Source: Euwallacea fornicatus (taxonomy: Eukaryota; Arthropoda; Insecta; Coleoptera; Curculionidae). Taken from it: a DNA stretch of 64,000 nt. The translations under genes and the position numbers were made by a program. Where the stretch lies: positions 1,984,001-2,048,000 of the forward strand of contig NC_089568.1 in assembly GCF_040115645.1 (NCBI RefSeq), in the 5' to 3' direction. This document shows positions 22,236 through 33,561 of the stretch, one piece after another (position 1 is the first letter of the stretch; every line of letters begins with the position of its first letter). The notes beneath the pieces were generated by a model that was given only the letters and a program-made list of their open reading frames with translations, was not told the origin of the DNA and did not search any database.

Positions 22236-23876
22236 TCCCAATGCTAGGGAGTAATTTGACACTTTTCGATATTTTGATGAAAAAATTAGCTACTCACGTC
22301 CGTTTTATAGCAGTTCCATTATGTAGAGGTGCCTGCAATAAACCTGTAAATATCGATTTTACGGTAATTTAATTCGGTTCCTTTGTGATTTATTTCATTT
22401 CTTCTTTTTAAGGCGCCTATCGAAAACTTAAAGAAAACGGGCCTGGGCGTGTTCTCTAAAAACCACTGCCTGCATTATAAATGAATTTATTCCATACACG
22501 ATAAAAGAGAATAAATATTTTTTGCCCATTTGCCGCATCGCTCTTTCGTACATTGCCTGTACATTCCTGCAAACTCAAAACTTTTCTCTGACGACCCCAG
22601 TGAGTGAGAGACAAATATTTCCATTAATAAAAACTGAAGCTGGACATTTCCCCAAGCGGGACCACATTTAAATTTTAAATACCACACATCTTGGGCGCAA
22701 CACACGCCACCCTCAGTTTTTATTACGCTTTTAGTGTCATTGCCATATGGGACTTTAGCCTGGATTCTTTCCTGCACATCGCATAAATTTCAAGATTTAA
22801 ATATGTAACATAATTCCGACGAATATTAAAAAATGTTCCCTCCAACACATACTAAAAACTGACTATTTCAGGTAGTAATAACCTTAGAGAGAATTGTATT
22901 AGCTTTATCTCTACAATATGTGCCAGGAAGATGAAAAATAGCAGTCGCTGTGTTCGCCAATTCTTGCAAAAATAGGTATTTCGTATCCAATTTCCACAAA
23001 GCTCTAAAAAGGGAATAAAACGCTGGAGCGGTATTTGTTGCGTCCAAGATTTATTGCATTTCAAATTTAAATATTCTCAGCTTTAGGACGGAAGCTGCTA
23101 ACTTTGCTCACATATCAGAGAAAAAACGTTTAATATCAGAGGCCAGACTCTTGAGAGGAGGAAAATACCTAGAAGTGACGTCAAAATAATTTAATCAGTG
23201 CTGTCCGGCCCTGTGCGATATGCGGAAAGGCAACTTATGTTGGTCTCATTGTGAGGAGATTTCTTCTCCCCGCATTGAAAAATCTGGTACAAAGTTTACG
23301 AAAATTCAATTATCTCCGCCAATTGAACACATTTTTGCTTTACTTTAAGACTGAAATGTAAATCTCCAAATTGAGTGACACTTATTGCGTGTCAGCCGTG
23401 CTTCAGTTCTTGCATATCACAAAGAAATAACCTCCCCATAGGGAAACAATCTGTATTTGAACCTTAGGAAAATCAATTGGAATTTGTCCCTGATATATCT
23501 TATTACAGATTGAAATACGAAGGCAAAACACCTCGATTTTTCCTGTTTTTATACGCCAGGGAACGTAGACACGCAGTCACGCATTGTGATTTGATTTTAT
23601 GAGGAAATTATTGTTATTTTATTTAAAGATTTTTTTTACAAGAGAATCGATCTGTTTTTTTCGGTAATGTTCTTGTAATTACATAATTACCTTATTTGGA
23701 GATAATTTTCCTTAAAGGACGTATGAGCTTATTCACTGAGGCCATCCACAATTCGACTGAGCAAATTCATCATCTCTCGAATTTGCTTTTTTAACAATGC
23801 AATAGTGGAACCCGCTTGGTGAAGTTGCCAGTAAATTTCTCTGGTCACCCTATAGCAATATTTTTGAAAACTTATA
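22236..23876. other. Non-coding stretch, nothing recognised
   Basis: No supported genes, transposon ends or repeats. Open frames on the minus strand (for example 22487-22777) lack any family motif. Confidence 0.4.
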
Positions 23877-25875
23877 CAGGGTGTTAGTGGTTAAGTGTCT
23901 GATATTTTACAGGGTGATGTTTCAAACAGTTTTAAAATGGAAAGCTCTATAGACATGTGTCCTACATCGTTTAGTTTTCGAAAATACGGGGAATCAAAGT
24001 TGAAACAATAAATCATACATTCTTTGGTGTTTCTCGATCTCTTTTAGGTAATTTTCCGAAATTTCGTATCCGGGGTTTTTGAAGAATATAAAATTCAAAT
24101 CTATTAACGATTTCGTTGTATCGACGCTACACGCGACCATTAGGACTCTTTTACTTTTTCTCTGAAGCGTTCTCGAAAGAAAATAAATTAAAAAAAAAAT
24201 TAAGTAAACTGACACTTTCAAATTTAACCTGTAAGTTTGAGGAAAATTATCGCAATTTTTTGTTATTTTTTTATGACTTTATACTTAAATTATGACGAAA
24301 ATGCTGCTCTTCAAGAAAATGATTGTGATTATTTGTCCTCAAGAAATGGTAAATTTTATTCACTAATTCAGGCCTAGGGGACATACATTTTGCGTATGGA
24401 CTTGCTAATGGGAATGCGTATGAGGCGAAATGATCGTATGAAGAACGATATCGAAATCGAACGATCTCCACCTCGGAAACGAGCACCTAAAATTGAGGAA
24501 GCAATTTCTAACCAAGTTTTGGTATGGAAAATTCTCGCTGACAATATGTTACATCCATGCCATATTCAAAAAATGTAAACTCTTCTCCTTCGTATATTCC
24601 CATTCCGTATCAAGTTTTGTGTGTGGTTTTGTCAAAAACTTATTCACGTCATTAATTTGACACTAAAAACCTGTTTACAGACGCAGGAAATTTTTCACGC
24701 AATGCCATACGTAACTTCCACAAGAATCATTTGTGGTGAGAGGAAAATCCAAATGCACTCGAAGAATCTCTCTTTTTTAAAGGAACAATTCTGCGTAAAC
24801 GTCAAGGATGGAATCCTTGGGATTATTTGTTAGGTCCATTCTTCCTTCCTATAAGACTCAATGGGGAAAATTATCATTGGTTTCTAGAAGAAGATCTGCT
24901 CGCTTCACTTGAAGACATGCCCAATTACCTTAAAACGGCAATGTGGTTCTTACATAACGATAAACCAACATATTTTATCGTTCAAGCACGAGAATGCTTA
25001 AATCAAAATTTCAACAAACGATGGATCGCCTGGGGGGAACTCCAATTGTGGCCGTCTAAATCAACAGATCTTAACGGTTTGGATTTTTTCAGGGACCCAT
25101 TTAAAGACTTTACTGTATCTTACCCATTTAAAATGAACAAGATCTTGCAAATAGGATAATAGAATTATGTCAAACGAATCGAAATACTACTGAAATTTTT
25201 CAGAGAATTCGCAATTCGACGAGAAAAAGATTAAACGCATCTATAGCGCAAGAAGGACATTTCTAGAATTTATTGTGATTTTTATTATTTCGTAATATTT
25301 TACAAAAAAAAAGAATGTTTATTGTTGTCATTGCAAAAATATTCACGCCATTTTGGCTGAAAACTAATAGTGTTTAATTTTTTGAAGTGTTATTTCCTTG
25401 TTTTGGGGATAAAAAGGACGATAGTAAGTTATTTTGATATTTTTTGATAATTATCACACATAGTCAGTCTTCGATGCGTTTTTCTCAAAAACCGGTGCTG
25501 TTAACGACGACAATAAGGTATATTTTGTCAAAATAAATAAGACCGAGAAAAGAATTTTTCCACCCCAAGCTGACATACATTGTGGCACAAAAGGAGTAAC
25601 AGTTGTTTAAAATTTCCCTAGTTGTTGCTTGTAAAGCCTTCTAGAAGATACAATTAAATCGTCGATAAATTCGATTTTCTCATCCCAAAATCCCCCGTAT
25701 ACGGATTTTATCGATCCAAAGATATCACAAAATATGTGATTTATTTTGTCGACTTTGATATGCCGTATCTTGAAAACTAAATGAGCCAGGACACAGGTTT
25801 ATAAGAACTTTTCATCTAAAAGCTACTTGAAAAATCACCTCGTGAAATATGGGACAGCTAGTCAATGACACGTTG
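23877..25875 (+). mobile_element. Tc1/mariner-type element with ~130-bp inverted ends, TA target site
   Basis: The left end begins CAGGGTGTTAGTGGTTAAGT, and the reverse complement of the right end begins CAACGTGTCATTGACTAGCT. The match runs with gaps through GTGTCCT, TTTAGTTTTC and ATCAAAGT over about 130 bp. TA flanks both ends (23875-23876, 25876-25877). The interior carries a degraded + strand transposase. Total length is about 2.0 kb. A second internal copy of the terminal word (TTTACAGGGTGATGTTTC) occurs about 37 bp inside the left end, so the ends carry a short repeated motif. Confidence 0.85.
24370..25159 (+). pseudogene. Broken DDD transposase (Tc1/mariner superfamily)
   Basis: The N-terminal helix-turn-helix region can be read as HFAYGLANGNAYEAK and SYEERYRNRTI, a pattern common in insect transposases of this type. 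After many stops the sequence resumes at about 24730 with ENPNALEES, and then an open 110 codons start near LGPFFLPIRLNGENY. These include FLEEDLLASLEDMP, MWFLHNDKPTYF (second catalytic Asp) and LWPSKSTDLNGLDFF (third block, altered from the usual WPARSPDLTPLDF). The first catalytic block could not be identified. It is an inactive relic. Confidence 0.8.
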
Positions 25876-26634
25876 TATAGTTGAAACCTTTAACACATTC
25901 ACGAATGAACTGATGAGAGAACCGGTCGACGGGGAACGGTTGAAAAAGGCACATCCAGCATTGAGAAAAGACCTATTAGGGTTTCTAGTCGCTCCATATT
26001 TCCAAAAATAAAAAATACTAAAATTCTTGTTCTGTGTATGACCATAAATTCTCGACATAGCAACAAGCAATACCTAGAAAACGGCAAAAGCTGGCACCTC
26101 TCACCTTTCAACCCTCATAACTTGTAAAAAGGATCTTTTTCACTTAAATCTACTGATATATATCTTACATACGACGCTGAATAATATCCCAGTAAGAGGT
26201 CAAGAGTCCAGGATTATTATATATTTCGGACATTTGTACGTTCCGTGCATTTTGGAAGTACCGACCGCGAAATTTAATGAAATATGAATTCTTCGACGAC
26301 AAATTGATTTAACACAATTGAAGCTTGTTAATATATGGCTATTGTAGATATCTCTCGTATGAAAAAAAAAATGTGGAGAATTTCATTATTTATCTGATAC
26401 AAAAAGTTATACAAACGGGTCAGAAATACCTAGAATTTGTTTTTTGAAAATTTTATCCAATATTACCCCTACATAACAAATTCTGGATAATTTCATACCA
26501 ATTCGTGAAATCTGGATATGAAAAATCTTTTTCATTCTACATTCAATTCATGTGTATTGCCCTATTTATCAATAATTTTCATTGCACTTGTTACGTGACC
26601 TACGAATATTTTTTTGTTTTATTTTTAATTTTAG
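25876..26634. other. Non-coding stretch before candidate terminal exon
   Basis: No supported gene. A GATATCTCTCGTATGA word near 26346 resembles subterminal sequence inside the right end of the element at 16490-18061, so an unrecognised transposon end may lie here. If the exon at 26635 is real, the last part of this stretch is its upstream intron, with a T-rich tract directly before the acceptor. Confidence 0.35.
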
Positions 26635-26886
26635 CATCAGCCCCCTTTATTGCCAGTGCAGTTTTTGTTAGAGATAATCGACCTTTCACTAATTCAAATT
26701 ATGGAAGCTCCGTTGCCATGGCGTCGGACGTGCTTATTGAAACGGTCAATTCTGTCTTTCGTTTACAAAATCTTGGAATATGCTCGTGAAAATCAATTCT
26801 CAGAGACCGAGGAGCTAGAAACAATTTCGCGATTCTTCATTAACCATGTCAACCAGGACGATCCACAGGGAAAGACCATTACATAA
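26635..26886 (+). CDS. Candidate 3'-terminal coding exon, unknown protein
   Basis: A long pyrimidine tract ending AATTTTAG is followed by an open phase-0 frame of 83 codons ending in TAA. The peptide starts HQPPLLPVQFLLEIIDLSL, continues with APLPWRRTCLLKRSIL and KILEYARENQFSETEELE, and ends NHVNQDDPQGKTIT. It looks mostly helical and its composition is that of a real protein rather than translated A+T-rich filler. It could be the C-terminus of a helical-repeat protein, but I do not recognise the family. A canonical AATAAA follows 65 bp after the stop, which supports a last exon. The upstream exons are unidentified; 4533-4757 is phase-compatible but unlinked. Confidence 0.5.
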   Translation, partial: HQPPLLPVQFLLEIIDLSLIQIMEAPLPWRRTCLLKRSILSFVYKILEYARENQFSETEELETISRFFINHVNQDDPQGKTIT

Positions 26887-26950
26887 GATAATTAAGGGCA
26901 ATTAATGGCCATATTAATTAATTTTATCTTTACTGCCTATTTTGTAGTAA

Positions 26951-26956
26951 AATAAA
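26951..26956 (+). terminator. Poly(A) signal AATAAA downstream of candidate terminal exon
   Basis: A canonical hexamer lies 65 bp after the stop codon of the frame at 26635-26886, followed by T- and GT-containing sequence. In A+T-rich DNA AATAAA occurs often by chance, so its value comes from its position. Confidence 0.4.
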
Positions 26957-28317
26957 TCAATAAGAGAAATTAATGCATGCAATATATTGCTGGTATGGTA
27001 TGGGTACGGGCGTAACCTCGGAATACTTTGCACGCTTTCCCATTTTTTTCCTGATGAAGATAAGAGATGAAGGCACGCGAGCACGAATTTAAATTCATCG
27101 AGGAAGAATTACTGCAATTTGTATTGCTTACATGTGGTGAAGTCGGTTAATGGTAAACTAACCATTTTGGAAATATTTTTATTCGCAAGCGGTTCGTAAT
27201 TTTGAACTGTCATTTGACCATTATTTGACCGAAATCTGATTAAGAATTAAAAGCGAATTTTCGCATTTCCGATACGCAAAATTGCCCTTAAATCAATATT
27301 AAAAAATATTACTAATTAATTTTAACATTGAGTAAAATTGAATAATCAACAGTAATAATATTAAAATTCATCAAGGTGGAATGCAAGACACATTAAAACG
27401 TTTATAAATAATGCGGTGCTATTGTTCCCTCCACGTTCTAACTGAAATGCAACGGTCGTTTCTCTAACTCTTTCAGGCCGGCGCCCTCATGGTTCTTTTG
27501 AGACCCTCCATATTTGCCGACGCAAAATCAAAGAGAGTTTTCGTGACTATGCAGTAAACCATATCTGTCTTGTGTTGGAAAACAAATTATATTAAAAATC
27601 CAGCTTCACAAGAGAACTTTTCAGAGGGGAATTTACTAATTTTATTGTCTGAACGTAGCTCTTAATTTACTGCAACGTCCAAATTAGCTACTCCCTGTCC
27701 GGAACACCTTTTAAGCAAAAAATTTAATTATGATTTCCCTGTTTCTCCCAAACAAAGGTAAATCATCTCCTGCGAGAAAAATTCGCTAGCAGAAAATGAA
27801 CACGTCTTTCTTAAAAAGCGGAAACGCCACCCGCTATGAGTTTTCCATCTAACCGGAACGGCGCAAACTAAATAATGTCCTCGACGTCGAGATGAGTTAA
27901 AAGCCTTATTTCACTTTTTAGTTAATTACTATGTCAGAACGAAAGTGATAAGCTTTATAGGGTCCTTCCAATGGGCGAGCCCATTAGGAAAATATTATAA
28001 GGGACGTCTAAGAAGATTGATGCGTTCATGAGGGTTCTCCAGAAGAAAAAGTGGCAACAATCCTCATTCTTCTAATATTAGGTATATACTCCACTGAATT
28101 TCTCGTCTGGAGAAATTCCCCAAGAAATTATCTGAAATTGCACCTATGCATAATTCAGCAAATACCAAATCGTTCGTTTTAGCATCCTCTCAAACACCTA
28201 CAGTTTCACCCACTTAACAACACAAGTTTGTTTTATTATAACTCGCATTTTCGCCCTTTCGTTCTTCGCTAAAATCGACGAGTGACAAGACGAGCGAAAG
28301 TTCGCATCGCGCAAATA
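26957..28317. other. Non-coding stretch, nothing recognised
   Basis: Possible intergenic region between the unknown upstream gene and the SMPDL3-like gene. No promoter, signal-peptide exon or repeat could be supported. Confidence 0.4.
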
Positions 28318-29342
28318 CAGGATGTCCCAAAAATGCATGTCACAAATGGTATCGCGAGATTATTTGGGTCGATGCATTAGCATTGTGTTCAAAAATCATT
28401 TGAAATAAGTGTCACGTTTACATGCCATTGACTGTCAAACTTGCTGAAGAACAGATCCAGCCAGATTATGCATTTATTCAAAAGTACAAGAATTTTTTTC
28501 ATGTCTGTTCGCCATGTGCAAGTGGTCAGTTCTTGGCCACACTCGTGCAAAAATGACCGGAACTTTCGACAGGGTAGCTGCATCGTATTGGTTTTTTTTC
28601 TGGTGATAAATTAGCCCTTTCTCCTAGTTTCTATTTCTTGGACATTTCCCGTATGATAAACATCTCAAACCGAAAAAAATTATTTTTATTTCACCTGCAG
28701 AATACCAATTCGCCATCACTTCAACATTTTTGACACACTCATAATTTTAATTAAATATACTGGTCGTTCCTTCATTAGAGAATGCCGTTGTTGTTCTCAC
28801 AAGAAGCGACTGGAAAGACACTTCAAGAAAATTTTGACACATTTTCATAGCATTTTTCACAAGTGGCATGAGCGTTCACATCGACAAGTACCGATAATTA
28901 TCGAAGTGATGGCAAATTGGTCTTCTGTGTTAGAAAAGGAAATAGTTCTTTTCGGCAAGAAACGTTAACCGTATGAGAAACTTCCAGGAGATACGAAAGT
29001 TAGAACAAGGGTTAAAGTATCGTCAAGAAAAAAATCAATACAACGTAGCTAACCATGGAAAAGTTCCGGTTATTTTTGTACGAAAATGACCACCTACAGA
29101 TTGTCAATAGACATGATTGTTACGTGAAAATAATCCCTGCCCTAATAAATAAATTGACAGTGGATTTCACTGAAACCCGTTGAAGCATTGTCCAGATATA
29201 GCAAAAAACATGTTTTTTTCCAAGACCCTCAATAGCGTCCAAACGAGATATTTTTCTCAACTGGTTCTTGCGCCGCATCCTGATGTACTGACTTAAACAG
29301 TCTCATGATACTATTTGTGACATACATTTTCGGGACACCCTG
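28318..29342. repeat. Foldback element: nearly the whole 1,025 bp is one imperfect inverted repeat
   Basis: The left end is CAGGATGTCCCAAAAATGCA and the reverse complement of the right end is CAGGGTGTCCCGAAAATGTA, with TA on both sides (28316-28317, 29343-29344). The similarity does not stop at the ends. Blocks such as AATGACCGGAACTTT (28552) and CGTATGATAAACATC (28653), and CAATTCGCCATCACTTC (28708) against its reverse partner (28902-28917), pair all the way to the centre. Arms of about 480-500 bp leave a small central loop near 28830. No transposase was read. This is a non-autonomous foldback transposon whose RNA would form a long hairpin. Confidence 0.85.
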
Positions 29343-31718
29343 TATAGCATTCATCAGGAAACCTTTGGAACTTCAATGTTTCAACAAGGCGAATTCACTT
29401 AATATTGACATTCCAGGAAGGACAAACTTGTAACTTCGAAGATAGTCTGCCGGATTCCTTAATAGGTGTTCTATATTCCTTAGCCAAGGCTTGAACAGCC
29501 CTGGAGCAGTATCGATAAGCCGATGGTCATTAATTATCCGAATTGTAAATAGGCGACTTTGGTACGTCTAGATAGCTTGAGGCACATTATCATTCCTAAT
29601 AGCACTGTTTGTTAATCTTCCTATCCACTTTAGCGGTAATAGACGAGGTTACTGGCTAATCAAATGGAAATCAGTGCTTGGCAATTAAGGACGCGTAAAG
29701 TTAACTTAACTTTATGGCAGGCGACAGGTGTGATTAAATGAAGATGCAAATATCTCTTGTCTTTGGTTTTACATACATGCATAAAATATCTTCCATGCAT
29801 TAATTAAAGATTTTACTTTGTTTGGTAAGAATGCTACATCAAATTACCCGCTAATTACGTCAGAACGTTGAGGTTTCTTTGTGGCAGTCTTAACTATTCA
29901 TATTCAATTAAACCTTTCCTAATTGTGAACTCCTTACGTCGTGGATATCTCATCATGTGATTGTAATTTCCTCAGCTCTTTACGACTTAATATTGTTCTA
30001 ACGTTTAGTATCTCAGCTTTGTTTGAAATTCCGCAGCTGATCCCTATGATGTAGTTCATTAAGGGTGTGTAAAGAGAACTGCGACGTCTATGAAAAATTA
30101 AAAACGACGCTCTCAGTAAAAGTAGATTTACGAGGATTTGTAACTAAGACCTAATACCCCAATCTGCTCAGCTGTAGGTTTGTTTTTTTGGAAAACGTGC
30201 TCTCTCTCATCAGATATCGGTATTTATTCGGTGTTTCTCTGTTTAAGCAATAATTGTAAAGTTTGTTTCATACGCTTCTGAACTAAACGAGAAATTCGAG
30301 CCGGTCATGTTTTAATAGCAGGATGGATTGGGTGAAGATAATAATTGCCACTGTAACCCGAAATCTGTAGAGCGGAAATACCTCATTTCACACTAACCAA
30401 AGACCTGTGCCTGAGCGTTACAAAGGAATCCTGTAGCTTTCATCTTGCGTGATTCAGATAGGTATATGTAGATCCAGTTTTAGGCTCTCCTATCTGTTTT
30501 CGAAATAAAGTTTTTACAAGGTAAAGTTAAGCACGCAGCAGTGCTGTTTCTGTTTAGTTCGCGTTTTCTTCCAGCATGTGCCCGAGGCACTTTTGGCAGT
30601 CTACTACACGTGTTCCATTACGAGTATTCGATTTCGGCAAAAGACACATCGAACAATGCATGTGCAAAAATGAACATAAAAAATTAATACAGAAATTTTG
30701 TATATTTTTTTAGAAGTTTTTTTTTCCAAAAATTCGGTTAATTTGCCTAATCTAATTTGACGGCAGTCAAATTTAGCATGTAGCCATGCTAGCTGTCCAT
30801 ACAGTATTAGTTTCTAAACTGGGAGTTATCTCAAGTGTCTAGAAGGAACATTATCGCTATAAGTAAGCGATTCATTTTTCCGCGGTTTTTAATCAATTTT
30901 TAGTTTTACGTCTCCTGCAAGCGGTCTCCAGAGCACTTAGAAGATTACCCGGTCATGAATCACTTTCGGTGATGCTCTAGGTTGAAAGTTTATAAACGGA
31001 TTAATACATAATTCCCTAACTCCATAAAATACAGCTCAACAAAGTAAACAACATTTTTCTTGTCTCCAGCACTCACAGTATTATTTTCCTGAAACATGCA
31101 TCAGCTTGGGAATCTCAAAGCCTTAATCATGCAATTTCATGCTCTTATAATTTTACCCCTATACCATTCACATATTCACCAAGAATGAAGCTGAGAATAC
31201 AAATAGGTACAATGTATATGAAACGAATGTTTGCAGAAAAGTCGTATCCGTTTAGATTCGCGGATTGAGGAGGTTTTCGAAAATTGCTGTTCGATATTTT
31301 TCGCTTATCCAACAACATAAATAAAGCGAGAAAAGTATATATGATAAATATTGTGATACAAAATTCCACGACTTAGTCAATATTTAATTTATTGATTCTT
31401 TCTCAGTACTTGGTAAAGTGCTGCAACTCTTGCCGTACCTAACTAATTTTGTATCTGCGGCTGTTTAAGAAGGAACAACGATACCCTATGGCAATCACAT
31501 TGCTATATAAAGAGTAGCGAAGTCGTCTAAATTAGGTTAAAACGGAGTAATTGAAATACAATGTCATTTAAAAATTTCAAAAACTGCAATGAGTTTCGAA
31601 AATACATACACGAACATCGTTTATTACGATACGAGTTACGAGTTCCCCCTGTATTTTATTCGTGAACTATTCATGATCAAGCAATTGTGATATAAGTCTG
31701 ATGGAAGAAGCGGATGTA
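29343..31718. other. Non-coding stretch, nothing recognised
   Basis: No supported gene or element. An open minus-strand frame at 31145-31369 contains a hydrophobic stretch (FCITIFIIYTFLALFMLL) but no family motif or splice context. Confidence 0.4.
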
Positions 31719-31892
31719 TTGGGTTGTTCGATAATTAATGTCGTTTTATTCTCATAGATGGCTTAATTTATACCTAGTGATCTCGTCGCTTATATTATTA
31801 TACGTCATTTTAAAGGTTATGCTTTCGACATTTTTCGATCGAAAATTGAACGTGATTAGTAAACAAGAGCTTGCTTAAAATTTAAGTTAAAG

Positions 31893-32899
31893 ATGGACAA
31901 TCAAAGTGAGCATTATCGACACATTTTATTATTTCACTTTCGAAAGGGCAAAAATGCAGTACAAGCTTAGAAGAAATCGTGTGAAGTTTATGGTGAGAAC
32001 CGCCTTACTGAACGCCAGCGCCAGCGTTGATTTCCTTGCTCTCGTTCCGTAAATTTTAATGTCCAAGATGCACCACACACTGGACGCCCAATCGCCATTG
32101 ATAACGATAACATAAAGGCCTTAATCGAAGCTAATCGGCGTATGACAGCTCGAGAGATAGCAGAAAAGTTGAACGTGTCGAATTCAACCGTTTCTCTGCA
32201 TTTAAAAAAGCTTGGGTACGTTAGCGAATTTGGGTTCCTCACGAATTGAAGGAAATTCACCTCACCCAACGCATTAACATATGCGATTCTTTGCTGAATC
32301 GTAACCAAAACGACCCACTTCTAAAAAGAGCCATAACGGGTGATGAAAAATGGATTGTCTGCGATAACGTAGTCCAAAAACGATTATGGACAAAACAAGA
32401 TGAACCTGCGCCATCGACGTCCAAAGCCAATATTCATCAAAAGAAGATTTTGCTATCTGTGTGGTGGGACAACATGGGTATTCTGTATTTTGAACTGCTT
32501 CCGAGAAACCAAACTACTGATTCGAACGTTTACTGTCGTTAGCTATCGAAATTGAACGAAGAAATCAAAAGAGAACGCCCTGAACTCGCCAATCGCAAAG
32601 GGGTACTGTTCCATCATGATAACCCCATACGTCTTTAATAACGCGTCAAAAATTACTGGAACTAAATTGGGAGCTGATACCTCATCCACCATATAGCCCT
32701 GACTTGGCACCATCAGATTATTGTTTGTTTTGTTCTCTTCAAAATCATTTGAATGGTAAAAATTTCGATTCTGATCAAGCCGTTAAAAATGGGTTAAATC
32801 AATCTTTTACTTCTAAAATTCGAGGCTTTTGCGAATTTTCCAACTTGCCGAAAGATGGCGAAAGTCACCCACCAAGATGGCCACTACATCATTGATTAA
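31893..32899 (+). pseudogene. mariner transposase, inactivated
   Basis: The sequence starts MDNQSEHYRHILLFHFRKGK, the usual mariner N-terminal helix-turn-helix. A stop and a frameshift follow, then DAPHTGRPIAID and ANRRMTAREIAEKLNVS (second helix-turn-helix), HLKKLGY, and VPHELKEIHLTQRI with the WVPHEL motif partly preserved. The first catalytic block is GDEKWIVCDN, the expected Asp retained as in mariner GDEKWI. LLSVWWDNMGILYFELLP follows, then a stop, and a second block at LFHHDNP (32608-32628). The third block PPYSPDLAPSD is intact, across a frame change (about 32689-32715). Stops at about 31967, 32539 and elsewhere make it inactive. It is a DD34D-type enzyme by motif order. Confidence 0.9.
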
Positions 32900-32913
32900 T
32901 ATTTATTATTAAT

Positions 32914-33490
32914 GTAGGCTTTTCTTTTCGTTGTCTAGGGTGTTTATTTACAATTCGGATAGGTAACAATTAAAGGCTTAAATGGTAACTTAATTAGATG
33001 AAAGAAAACACTCGCGTTACTTAGTTTACTGTTCACTCGGCACCGTTCCCGACCAGAGAGAGAGCCTCCTTGTCCCAATGTTAAGTGCCCCCCCTTGGGG
33101 GTAATGAAACAGTGTCGTACCCGAAGTAGAGGCTTGCGACCGTTACCACATCTGGCTGCTGCGAGCCAGCACCACGAACCATTCTTTGTTTGAGCCCTTA
33201 TTCCTTGGTTCAAACAAAGAGATGTTCGCCTTTTGGGTTTTTTCCGTGACCCGAATTCTAGGATGTTGCTGGGAGAACCCAGCAACATGCGAGAATCACT
33301 CCGACCGCAGGTACGGTACGCATGGGCGTAACATCAGGGTGCGTCACCTTTTATTCCCCCCCGTTCTTCTTATTCTACTCTAACTAATACTATCTAATCT
33401 AATACACAAATTTTCCCTGCGTGCATCTCGACTACGATCAGACCGTATTGATTGTTCAGAAAATTAAGCGTTCTGACTAGCGGATCCTAC
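32914..33490. mobile_element. 577-bp G+C-richer, hairpin-rich insertion in mariner, ATTAAT duplication
   Basis: The insert begins GTAGG and ends CCTAC and is flanked on both sides by ATTAAT (32908-32913 and 33491-33496). Within about 200 bp it carries several hairpins: CTGGCT/AGCCAG (33152-33169); an 11-bp stem, TCTTTGTTTGA with its complement (33183-33193, 33210-33220); and an 11-bp perfect stem with a four-base loop, ATGTTGCTGGG (33263-33288). A C-run facing a G-run lies at 33088-33101. It has no convincing protein; the minus-strand frame of 114 codons has no motif I know. The class is unknown: the very short termini fit no common cut-and-paste family exactly. Confidence 0.6.
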
Positions 33491-33561
33491 ATTAATATAA
33501 GTATATTCCTTTTGAAAAAAAAACATAAAAAATACGACATTAATTATCGAACGACCCAATA

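Larger units (their letters stand above)
31719..33559 (+). mobile_element. mariner element with a nested 577-bp insertion
   Basis: The ends are a near-perfect inverted pair: TTGGGTTGTTCGATAATTAA on the left and TTGGGTCGTTCGATAATTAA as the reverse complement of the right. TA duplications lie at 31717-31718 and 33560-33561. The interior + strand encodes a mariner transposase relic (31893-32899). Subtracting the insert at 32914-33490 and its 6-bp duplication leaves about 1.26 kb, close to the usual 1.25-1.3 kb of full-length mariners. This supports both the boundaries and the nesting. Confidence 0.95.

Noticed and set aside
32944..33288. 114-codon minus-strand frame inside the mariner insert
   Set aside because: The frame runs through the hairpins and has no recognisable domain; it most likely reflects the higher G+C content.
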